A DNA stretch of 64,000 bases, taken from contig CACGLD010000001.1 in the NCBI GenBank assembly GCA_902573755.1, positions 62,001 through 126,000 on the forward strand, read 5' to 3'. Position numbers and translations under genes: made by a program. Source of the stretch: an uncultured Pelagibacteraceae bacterium (GTDB taxonomy: Bacteria; Pseudomonadota; Alphaproteobacteria; Pelagibacterales; Pelagibacteraceae). The notes under the pieces were generated by a model. That model made no database searches. It had not been told where the DNA came from and was given only the letters and a program-made list of their open reading frames with translations. Numbering within the stretch: the stretch's first letter is position 1; the number at the start of each line of letters is the position of its first letter. This document shows, piece by piece, positions 26,189 to 33,472 of this stretch.

Positions 26189-27517
26189 CTAGCTCCAAGG
26201 AAACGGACTGTTCGAAGTAGGGTGAAGTTCTCCCTTCTCGTAACGGTTGAATCTAAATGGTTTTAATAAATCACTTTCAGTACCAAGAATTTCTTTTGCA
26301 ACAAGCTCACCAACACCAATCATTTTGTACCCGTGATTGGCATCTGCAATCATGTAAACGTTTTCAAAAAATCTATCAAAGATTGGAAACGAGTCTGGCG
26401 TCATACACCCAAGTCCACCCGATGGTCCTTTTCTATATAAATCTGATTTACCTTCAAATCTTTTTTGACAATGTGCTAAAGCTGAACACCACATTTCACT
26501 AAACGCATCTGTTGTTTGATATTCAGGAGATTCAATTCCATAAGGATCAACATTAACTTGATCAAAATGTTTTTTGACTATGTAAGGTGAAGTACCACCC
26601 TGAACACCTAGTCCTTCAATATCAGGTTTATAATAAATTCCCCAAATTTTATCTGTTAATAATTTTTTAGTTTTGTCTGAATATAACGGAGCAGTCGAGT
26701 CTACATGAACTACAGGTGGTTGTTTTCCATCATTTGTTTTCAAAAAATCTGGTTCAACACCAATAACACCTTCTTGTAACATCCAGTATGTCCACATATC
26801 AGTTTCATGCATTTTACCATCTTTACCTTTGATGTTTGCTGTCTTGGGTAATTCTAACATGTTCCAAAAATCTCTTGCCCAAGGGCCCGCCCCAATTACA
26901 ACTTGTTCACATTCAATTATACCTTTATCTGTTTCTACTCCTGTAACAGCTTGACTGTTACTCCCTTTTTTAAATCCTGTAACTTTTACACCTTTCATCA
27001 CTTGCACACCATTTGATGTAGATTTACTCTCAAGTGCTTTAATTGAATCTTTGTTAAATGCGTATCCACCTTTTTTTTCATGAAGTACAGAAGTAATACC
27101 CTGTGCTTGCCAATCATCAAAAATACCCTTCATATAATTTGAACAATCTTTTTCACCTTCTATAAATACTGACTCGTATCCAATAGCTTTTTGTTGTTCG
27201 TAAATAGTTGCAACATCTTCATGCATTACCTCAGGTGATATTTGTAAATAACCAACTGGATTGTATTTAAATGCTTTAGGATCACTTTCCCACACAGAAA
27301 CTGAGTGAGCCATTAATTCTCTCATTGCTGGTTGGAAATAATTATTTCTTACAACTCCACAAGCAATTCCACTTGCGCCAGCAGCTGTATCTTTTTTTTC
27401 TAAGACAACGATGTCACCAGGATTTTTGTAAGTTTCAGAAAGTTTCCAAGCAGTACTTAAACCGTGAATTCCACCACCGACTATAACTACTTTTGCTTTC
27501 GAAGGTAATGTCGTCAT
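26189..27517 (-). CDS. FAD-dependent amino-acid oxidoreductase, SoxB-like, solo
   Basis: A 442-aa flavoprotein of the DAO/sarcosine oxidase beta-subunit type. The FAD site is VVIVGGGIHGLSTAWKLSE near residue 10, then VVLEKKDTAAGASGIACG. A second dinucleotide-side segment is VVIGAGPWARDFW, and the C-terminal ADANHGYKMIGVGELVA is typical of the family. It probably oxidises an N-methylated or secondary amino acid. It lacks adjacent alpha, gamma and delta subunit genes, which are present only at 43238-48344. It heads the - strand nitrogen block, so an alternative N-methylglutamate dehydrogenase is plausible. Confidence 0.78.
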   Translation of the reverse strand: MTTLPSKAKVVIVGGGIHGLSTAWKLSETYKNPGDIVVLEKKDTAAGASGIACGVVRNNYFQPAMRELMAHSVSVWESDPKAFKYNPVGYLQISPEVMHEDVATIYEQQKAIGYESVFIEGEKDCSNYMKGIFDDWQAQGITSVLHEKKGGYAFNKDSIKALESKSTSNGVQVMKGVKVTGFKKGSNSQAVTGVETDKGIIECEQVVIGAGPWARDFWNMLELPKTANIKGKDGKMHETDMWTYWMLQEGVIGVEPDFLKTNDGKQPPVVHVDSTAPLYSDKTKKLLTDKIWGIYYKPDIEGLGVQGGTSPYIVKKHFDQVNVDPYGIESPEYQTTDAFSEMWCSALAHCQKRFEGKSDLYRKGPSGGLGCMTPDSFPIFDRFFENVYMIADANHGYKMIGVGELVAKEILGTESDLLKPFRFNRYEKGELHPTSNSPFPWS

Positions 27518-27618
27518 GTGAAAACATTATTTTTTGCAAATAGTAATTAATATAATTTTTTATAGAACTAAAAATTATATATATAATTTAGATATTTCGA
27601 TTTTTGTGAAATTTATCG

Positions 27619-27969
27619 CTAATAACTTATATTTTTTAAGGTATCCAGGTATTCATTAAATTCTTTAATAAATGAATCACTTGGTATTATATTTTTTATC
27701 CTTTGGTCTGTTGATGTTTTTTCAAGACGAAAGAATCCTTTTTCACAAGCTTCAGTAATAATTAGTGCAGATTTAGGTCTAGATGTTTTAAATAACTTAG
27801 TTTTAAGTTCCTCAACAGATAGTTTTTTATTTTCTTTATGTGCAGACATTACTAATAACATCATATGATAGTGAGAAGGAGATTTTCTAAAAAAATAGTT
27901 ACTTGCGGTATGAGATTGTCTCATTTGATCTTCCCAAAAATCTAATAACGTCTTTTTTTCTTTTGGCAT
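27619..27969 (-). CDS. MarR-like winged-helix transcriptional regulator
   Basis: A 116-aa putative DNA-binding protein. The wing region is recognisable: LFKTSRPKSALIITEACEKG is followed by FFRLEKTSTDQRIKNIIPSD, the D-x-R segment typical of MarR wings, and a C-terminal helix (FIKEFNEYLDTL). The N-terminal helix QSHTASNYFFRKSPSHYHMM would form the dimer interface. The start is taken at ATG 27969 (MPKEKK), 5 bases after the tdm stop; a longer frame runs into tdm and looks spurious. It is co-transcribed with tdm and is the obvious candidate controller of the TMAO block. Confidence 0.65.
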   Translation of the reverse strand: MPKEKKTLLDFWEDQMRQSHTASNYFFRKSPSHYHMMLLVMSAHKENKKLSVEELKTKLFKTSRPKSALIITEACEKGFFRLEKTSTDQRIKNIIPSDSFIKEFNEYLDTLKNISY

Positions 27970-27973
27970 TTTT

Positions 27974-30313
27974 TTAAGCTCTAACTCTGGATTTAGTTGG
28001 ATCGTAGAATGGAAAACCAACAACTTTAGCACCAATCCTTTTTTGATGACCATCGATTTTACCTATTTCAACTTCAGTGCCGATTTCAGAATATTGGACA
28101 TCAATTCTGCACAGAGCAATATTTTTATTCAAAGTAGAGGATAAGCATCCGCTGGTAACTATACCAACCTGTGATCTTCCAATATGCACACAGTCTCCGT
28201 GCCCCGCTATTTCTTTTCCATTAAGTTCTAGTCCTACCAATTTCTTTTGAGGGTTAGCTTTTCTTTTAATTAATTCCTCTTTACCAATAAAATCTTCTTC
28301 TTTTGTTTTCAGTGGAACGGCAAAACCAATACCAGCTTCAAAAGGATCTTGCTCTCCATCAAACTCTGCGCCAAATAAAATTAAACCTGCCTCAATTCTA
28401 AGTTTATCTAAGGCAGCAAACCCTGCTGGTATCAATCCATCATCTTTACCTGCTTCCATTAATTTATCCCAAACTTCAGGAGCATGTTTTGGATGACACC
28501 AAACTTCATAACCTAACTCACCAGTATAACCTGTTCTAGAAACAATTAACGGAATACCTTGAAGTTCTTCTATTCTACATATTGTAAATCTAAACCAGCC
28601 CAACTCATCTATCGAAGGCTGTGTAGGTGGTGTAAAGATAATTTTTTTTAAAATTTCTCTACTTTTTGGACCTTGCAAAGATACATTGCTAATTTGATCA
28701 GTAGAGTTTTTCACAATAGCGTTAAAATTCTTTTTCTTTGCAATTTCTTTAAGCCATTCTCCACCATACTCATCTCCACATATCCATCTAAAACCTGTTT
28801 CGCTTAATCTTAAAAGAGTTCCATCATCGAACATCATTCCATTTTCGTAACACATTGCAGAATACACAACCTGTCCAACAGAAAGTTTTTTTATATTTCT
28901 TGTAAGAGTGTAATTCATTAACTCTTCAGCATCAGGACCAATTATTTCAAATTTTCTTAGTGATGATAGATCAATTAATACTGCATCATTTCTGCAAGCA
29001 TTGTACTCATTAACCAAACCATGCTTGGTGTAATCATTTGGAAGCCAAAACCCTCTAGCATCAACAAAGTTTCTAGTTAATTTTGAAGTTCTTTCGTAAA
29101 AGCCAGAATTTCTAGTAAGTTTATTTTCAGAGTCTGTTTTCATTCTAAAACCAAATGACTTTCTAAATTCTTTATTTTTATCGTAAGTTCTAACAAATAT
29201 ATTTGTAGGATTCCATGAATTACAAGGATCTATATCACTTGGACATGCAGTTGTTCCTATTGTTAAATCTTTTAAAGCCTTAAACATTACATAATCTCCA
29301 GGCCTTGAATAAGATTCATCAGAAATAACAGAATTTAATCCTCCAGCTGAGGTGTTAAAAAATAAATTAATTGCATGCCAACCTTTTTGTTTCTGAACAC
29401 CATATTTAGACATGCTTTCAGTTAAATTATCCGAACAGTTTGGGTGACCAAAATACCCGGCATCTTCATAATATTTTGAAGTGCATGCAAGATTAAAAGT
29501 ATCGTGTTTACCAACAGTATCTCTTATTACTTCAACAAGTGGCTCATGATCTGTATCATAAAATTTAGAGAACAAACCTGGTCCTGGGAAAGTATTACCC
29601 ATGAATGTTCTAGTGGTTTGCCAGTCTAATCCTTTTTCAATTCCTTTTTCTAATTTTCTTGTATCGAAAGCCACAAAGTCAGAACATTGTCTGCCAGTTG
29701 GACTTATTACCTGAATATAATCTCCCTCTTTAACCTCATAAGATATTGAAGTTTCTTTATTTATATTTTCTTCGTAAACAGGTTCGAAAACAGGATCAGG
29801 AATTACATTTAATTCCTTATCATTAACAATTTTAGCTCTTTTAACAAATATAGTTAAATCAGTTGGTGGATTTTGTTTTGTAACATCCATATCTTCGCCA
29901 GGTGCTGAAAATATTGCGTAACATTTATCTTTTGATTTTAATGTAATTTTTTCACCAGGTTCTGCGTCTAGATCAAATATAATTGATGATTTTGAATTAG
30001 AAATTTTTAAATTTCTTTTTTTTAATTGATAGTTGGTCGCTAAAATTGTTTCATCATTCCCATTAAGAATATTTCTTATAAAGTTTTTTTCATTGTTTGA
30101 TTTAAGATTTAAAATTCCAAGATCTGAATTTCCATCTTTTCCAAAACAAATAATCTCACATATTTGATTTCCTTCATTATTGATTATTTCTACTTCATCA
30201 TCGGGAAAAATCTGAAAACCAGTTAGACCACCACCATTAACAACATGTCTTTCAACTCCAGGTGGTAAAATATTCAAACCAGGATATTTGATATCTTTGC
30301 TTGTGCCTAACAT
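27974..30313 (-). CDS. tdm: Trimethylamine N-oxide demethylase
   Basis: A 779-aa two-module protein: an N-terminal DUF1989-type zinc module (about 150-400) and a C-terminal GcvT-type folate module (about 410-775). It matches Tdm, which converts TMAO to dimethylamine and formaldehyde, with the folate domain capturing formaldehyde. Candidate zinc cysteines are in SPTGRQCSDF, GHPNCSDN and TACPSDIDPCN. The GcvT part has LIDLSSLRKFEIIGPDAEELM, SLQGPKSREIL and RTGYTGELGYEVW. It is divergent from the transporter gene tmoX, and the monooxygenase gene tmm lies about 8 kb away in the same block. The placement supports the call strongly. Confidence 0.88.
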   Translation of the reverse strand: MLGTSKDIKYPGLNILPPGVERHVVNGGGLTGFQIFPDDEVEIINNEGNQICEIICFGKDGNSDLGILNLKSNNEKNFIRNILNGNDETILATNYQLKKRNLKISNSKSSIIFDLDAEPGEKITLKSKDKCYAIFSAPGEDMDVTKQNPPTDLTIFVKRAKIVNDKELNVIPDPVFEPVYEENINKETSISYEVKEGDYIQVISPTGRQCSDFVAFDTRKLEKGIEKGLDWQTTRTFMGNTFPGPGLFSKFYDTDHEPLVEVIRDTVGKHDTFNLACTSKYYEDAGYFGHPNCSDNLTESMSKYGVQKQKGWHAINLFFNTSAGGLNSVISDESYSRPGDYVMFKALKDLTIGTTACPSDIDPCNSWNPTNIFVRTYDKNKEFRKSFGFRMKTDSENKLTRNSGFYERTSKLTRNFVDARGFWLPNDYTKHGLVNEYNACRNDAVLIDLSSLRKFEIIGPDAEELMNYTLTRNIKKLSVGQVVYSAMCYENGMMFDDGTLLRLSETGFRWICGDEYGGEWLKEIAKKKNFNAIVKNSTDQISNVSLQGPKSREILKKIIFTPPTQPSIDELGWFRFTICRIEELQGIPLIVSRTGYTGELGYEVWCHPKHAPEVWDKLMEAGKDDGLIPAGFAALDKLRIEAGLILFGAEFDGEQDPFEAGIGFAVPLKTKEEDFIGKEELIKRKANPQKKLVGLELNGKEIAGHGDCVHIGRSQVGIVTSGCLSSTLNKNIALCRIDVQYSEIGTEVEIGKIDGHQKRIGAKVVGFPFYDPTKSRVRA

Positions 30314-30353
30314 TTTTTAAATTTAAGTGAGACCATAATATAATCAAAACGAG

Positions 30354-30382
30354 TTGACTATAACTTTAAATAGGAACATACT
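30354..30382 (+). promoter_or_regulatory. Possible sigma-70 promoter for tmoX
   Basis: TTGACT (30354-30359) and CATACT (30377-30382) are spaced by 17 bases in the 104-base divergent gap. They match the -35 box well and the -10 box weakly. The position is 36 bases from the tmoX ATG. Confidence 0.4.
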
Positions 30383-30387
30383 TTCAG

Positions 30388-30403
30388 TATTAATATATTA
30401 ATA
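30388..30403. promoter_or_regulatory. 16-base palindrome before tmoX
   Basis: TATTAATATATTAATA is a perfect inverted repeat 14 bases before the tmoX ATG and just downstream of the possible promoter. This is a place where a MarR-type repressor often binds. The sequence is all A and T, so chance in this AT-rich DNA is a real alternative. Confidence 0.35.
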
Positions 30404-30417
30404 ATAGAGGGGTATAT

Positions 30418-31362
30418 ATGAAAAAAATAATATCTTTACTATCTGCTCTAGTTATTTCTGTTGTAAGTTTTGCAGGAATTTCAAATGCTGATAGCAAAAA
30501 GCCCATCGTGATCCCAACACATAACTGGTCATCTCAAATTGTAATGGCTTATGTTATTGGTGGAATTTTCGAAAGTATGGGTAATAACGTAAAATACGTA
30601 AACGCTGACTCACAAGCAGTTTATGAGTCAATTAGAATTGGAGATGTAACTATATCTCACGAGGTATGGGAATCTGCATTCGGTAAATCTTTTACTACTG
30701 CATTAGATAAAGGTGGTTTATTAGATTGGGGTGATCATGAAGCAAGAACTCTTGAGGATATGGGATATCCAAACTGGGTTGCTGAAAAAGGATTATGCCC
30801 AGGACTACCAGATTGGACAGCTTTAAAAAATCCAGATTGTGCAAAAAACTTTACAACACCTGACTCTCCAGATGGAAAAGGAAGAATGTTGGAAGGTCCA
30901 CAAACTTGGCATGGTGACTTAATTCCACAAAGGGTTGATGCACTAGGTTTAGGTGATTTATGGTGGGTTAAATTCGCTGGAAGTGCTGATGCACTTTGGG
31001 CAGAATTAGCTGCAGCTGAAAAAGAAGGAAGAGGAACAATTATATTCAACTGGACGCCTAACTTTACAGATGGTGCTGGTTTTACATTTATTGACTTCCC
31101 TCCATACACAGCTGGTTGCAGACCAGAAGATGGTGGAGATGGTAAATGTGGTTCTCCTGATGGATACTTGAAAAAAGCAGTTCATGAGGATTTCCCAAAA
31201 ACTCATCCTGATGCAGCAGCAACGTTTAAGAAAATGTCATTCTCTACAAGTCAAATTGGTGCAATGGCAGCTTTAGTTGACGTTGACAAAATGACTCATG
31301 AAGATGCAGCTAAAAAATGGTTAGCTGATAACAAGTCAGTTTGGCAAGCTTTTACTAAATAA
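30418..31362 (+). CDS. tmoX: TMAO-type ABC transporter substrate-binding protein
   Basis: A 314-aa periplasmic binding protein of the glycine betaine/ProX fold. A signal peptide ends near FAGISNA-DS, followed by a mature start SKKPIVIPTHNWSSQIV. Tryptophan-rich loops (VWESAFGK, WWVKF, FNWTPNF, FIDFPPY) can form the aromatic cage for a trimethylated nitrogen. It is divergent from tdm, and the ATPase and permease of the same system lie 1 kb downstream, so TMAO is the most likely ligand. A Shine-Dalgarno (AGAGGGG) precedes the ATG. A strong terminator follows at 31388-31418, which would raise its level relative to tmoW and tmoV. Confidence 0.83.
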   Translation: MKKIISLLSALVISVVSFAGISNADSKKPIVIPTHNWSSQIVMAYVIGGIFESMGNNVKYVNADSQAVYESIRIGDVTISHEVWESAFGKSFTTALDKGGLLDWGDHEARTLEDMGYPNWVAEKGLCPGLPDWTALKNPDCAKNFTTPDSPDGKGRMLEGPQTWHGDLIPQRVDALGLGDLWWVKFAGSADALWAELAAAEKEGRGTIIFNWTPNFTDGAGFTFIDFPPYTAGCRPEDGGDGKCGSPDGYLKKAVHEDFPKTHPDAAATFKKMSFSTSQIGAMAALVDVDKMTHEDAAKKWLADNKSVWQAFTK

Positions 31363-31387
31363 GGATAAAAGTTAAAATTTTAAATCT

Positions 31388-31418
31388 CCCCCAACATTGT
31401 TGGGGGGGATTTTTTTTT
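31388..31418 (+). terminator. Rho-independent terminator after tmoX
   Basis: CCCCCAAC (31388-31395) pairs with GTTGGGGG (31399-31406), with a 3-base loop, and is followed by two more G residues and nine T residues (31410-31418). It lies 25 bases after the tmoX stop. Confidence 0.92.
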
Positions 31419-31443
31419 AAATAATTTTGTGTAAAATATATTT

Positions 31444-31821
31444 ATGAAAAGATCTATTTTTGTTTTTCTTTTAAGCTTTCTGGTTTGCTCATCAGTCTTT
31501 GCACGAAGTACAGGCTGTAAAGAAGGTAATTGTGATAATGGCTATGGTAAGTGGGTTTATACCGATAAAACAACTTATGAAGGAGAATGGGTTTCAACAA
31601 AAAAACAAGGACAAGGTGTAGAGACTTGGCCAAATGGATATATTTATAAAGGAGAATTCAAAAACAGTGTCTGGAGTGGAATAGGTACATTAACATTTCC
31701 TGATGGTTCTACTTACGAAGGAGAGTGGGCGAACGGTTTTATGAATGGTCAAGGAACATTTACTTGGGCTGATGGAAAACAAAAAACAGGTATTTGGAAG
31801 AACGGTAAGTTACAAGAATAA
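31444..31821 (+). CDS. Secreted MORN-repeat protein
   Basis: A 125-aa protein with a signal peptide (MKRSIFVFLLSFLVCSSVFA) followed by about four MORN-type repeats. Examples are TTYEGEWVSTKKQGQG, YIYKGEFKNSVWSGIG and STYEGEWANGFMNGQG, each of the Y-x-G-E-W/F form. MORN repeats are structural and can bind membranes or partners. A cysteine pair (CKEGNC) lies just after the signal peptide. It sits between tmoX and tmoW, with its last base overlapping the start of the next gene. No function is known, and it may be an unrelated insertion into the transporter operon. Confidence 0.8.
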   Translation: MKRSIFVFLLSFLVCSSVFARSTGCKEGNCDNGYGKWVYTDKTTYEGEWVSTKKQGQGVETWPNGYIYKGEFKNSVWSGIGTLTFPDGSTYEGEWANGFMNGQGTFTWADGKQKTGIWKNGKLQE

Positions 31822-32372
31822 TGTCTAAAGAAAATTATATTAATAAAATAAAAGATTTACCTGAGTCTTTGAGACAATTTATTGGTCTTATATCTATTAC
31901 TCTAATAGTAATTTTATCTTTTAGTATTTTAAATGGAATTTTTGGACAAGGTGATGATTTAGTAAAAAGAATGAAGTTAGAAGAAGAAAGAATTGCTGAA
32001 GAAAAAAAACTAAGTGAGTTAATATCTAAACTACCCTCTGGAATATTGGTCTCATTTGATGGAACTGATCACTACAAATTAACAGATGAAGTATATGAGC
32101 AGGTTTGTAAAGCTACAAAACTAATTCCTCAAAGAGCAATAATGGGTGCTAATTTCTTAAATTTTAGAGCACATGAGCTATATACAATTAATGGAAATAA
32201 AATTGATGAGACTTTTGTCAAATGGGATGAAGAAAAAAACAAATGTTTTGCGGGTTTTACAGTTAGTGGAAACAATGTAGGTGTTGATGAAAGTATTACT
32301 ATAAGTGGAGAAGCTTTAAGTTTTTTAAGCACTGGAATTGATACTAGAGTTTATTTTATTAAAAATTTTTAA
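31821..32372 (+). CDS. Unknown protein with one N-terminal membrane segment
   Basis: A 183-aa protein I do not recognise. It has a charged N-terminus, one membrane segment around residues 20-40 (FIGLISITLIVILSFSIL), then a coiled-coil-like stretch (RMKLEEERIAEEKKLSEL). A compact domain of mixed strands follows, with two cysteines (VCKATK and KCFAGF) that could pair in the periplasm. It overlaps the MORN gene by one base (TAATG), so the two are made together and probably act together. It precedes tmoW by 65 bases. Confidence 0.7.
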   Translation: MSKENYINKIKDLPESLRQFIGLISITLIVILSFSILNGIFGQGDDLVKRMKLEEERIAEEKKLSELISKLPSGILVSFDGTDHYKLTDEVYEQVCKATKLIPQRAIMGANFLNFRAHELYTINGNKIDETFVKWDEEKNKCFAGFTVSGNNVGVDESITISGEALSFLSTGIDTRVYFIKNF

Positions 32373-32437
32373 TGAGGAAAGGCAACAATTATTAACATTT
32401 TAATTTTATAGAATTTAATATAACTTTAAAACAATTT

Positions 32438-33469
32438 ATGTCTGAGACAGTAATCAAATGCGAGTCGGTTTATAAAATTTTTGGAGAAAATGCCAAAAAG
32501 ATGCTTGAAGAGTCTAATGGCAATGTAGATGCAAAAACCTTTCAGGAAAGAGGATGTATTGTTGGAGTAAATAATGCTTCTTTTGAAGTTGCAAAAGGAG
32601 AAATGTTAGTAGTAATGGGTTTGTCTGGTTCAGGTAAATCAACACTTCTTAGATGTATTTCAAGATTAACGGATGCTACCGGTGGAAAAATTTTTATCGA
32701 AGGTCAAGATTTATTAGAATTAAATAATAAAGAGCTTATTGAGCTTAGAAGAAATAAAATGGGAATGGTTTTTCAAAGCTTTGCTTTGTTACCTCATAAA
32801 ACAGTTGTTGAAAATATTGCTTTTCCGCTTCAAATAAAAGGCACTAATACTGAAGAGAGTATTAGTAGAGCAATGGAAATGGTAAAACTAGTTGGACTAG
32901 ATGGAAGAGAGAATTATTTTCCAAGAGAACTTTCAGGTGGACAACAGCAGAGGGTAGGAATCGCAAGGTCATTAGCAGTAGAGCCTGATATATGGTTTTT
33001 AGATGAACCTTTTTCTGCATTAGATCCATTGATTAGGAAAGAAATGCAAGATGAGTTTTTAAGACTTCAGGAAAAATTACAGAAAACCATCATGTTCATC
33101 ACTCATGATTTTGATGAGGCATTAAAGTTAGCTGATCGAATAGCAATTATGAAAGATGGTATAATTGAACAATTAGATACACCGGCCAATATCGTGCTAA
33201 ATCCAGCAACTGAATATGTAAGAAAGTTTACTGAAGAAGTACCGAGAGAGAAGGTTTTGATTATTGAGGATGTAATGGATGCTTCAAGTAAAGACAATTT
33301 AGGAGATTTAAAAGTATCAAAAGATGAAATTATAGAAAATGTTGCAGAAAAAATACTTACTCAAGAAAAATTAGTAGGAGTAGTTGACTCAAATAATAAT
33401 ATTGTAGGATCAATTAAACCTTCAAAAATAATAGATACAGTTTTTGGAGGACGAAAAATCGGTAGTTAA
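32438..33469 (+). CDS. tmoW: TMAO-type ABC transporter ATP-binding protein
   Basis: A 343-aa ATPase of the glycine betaine/proline (ProV/OpuAA) family. It has Walker A GLSGSGKST near residue 64, the Q-loop MVFQSFALLPHKT, signature LSGGQQQRVGIA, and Walker B IWFLDEPFSALD with the switch histidine in FITHDFDEALK. A C-terminal regulatory extension with a CBS-like end (LVGVVDSNNNIVGSI) is present. It starts after a 65-base gap and is followed 3 bases later by tmoV. It may also serve the ProW/ProX system at 59.7-61.6 kb, which has no ATPase gene of its own; this is speculation. Confidence 0.9.
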   Translation: MSETVIKCESVYKIFGENAKKMLEESNGNVDAKTFQERGCIVGVNNASFEVAKGEMLVVMGLSGSGKSTLLRCISRLTDATGGKIFIEGQDLLELNNKELIELRRNKMGMVFQSFALLPHKTVVENIAFPLQIKGTNTEESISRAMEMVKLVGLDGRENYFPRELSGGQQQRVGIARSLAVEPDIWFLDEPFSALDPLIRKEMQDEFLRLQEKLQKTIMFITHDFDEALKLADRIAIMKDGIIEQLDTPANIVLNPATEYVRKFTEEVPREKVLIIEDVMDASSKDNLGDLKVSKDEIIENVAEKILTQEKLVGVVDSNNNIVGSIKPSKIIDTVFGGRKIGS

Positions 33470-33472
33470 AAT

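Noticed and set aside
27969..28053. Longer start of the MarR-like gene inside tdm
   Set aside because: The extra 28 residues overlap tdm coding sequence in another frame and do not resemble a MarR N-terminus; ATG 27969 fits better.
30735..31109. 124-codon frame on the - strand inside tmoX
   Set aside because: It lies wholly within the strongly supported tmoX gene and its product is proline/serine-rich without any family motif, a typical shadow frame.
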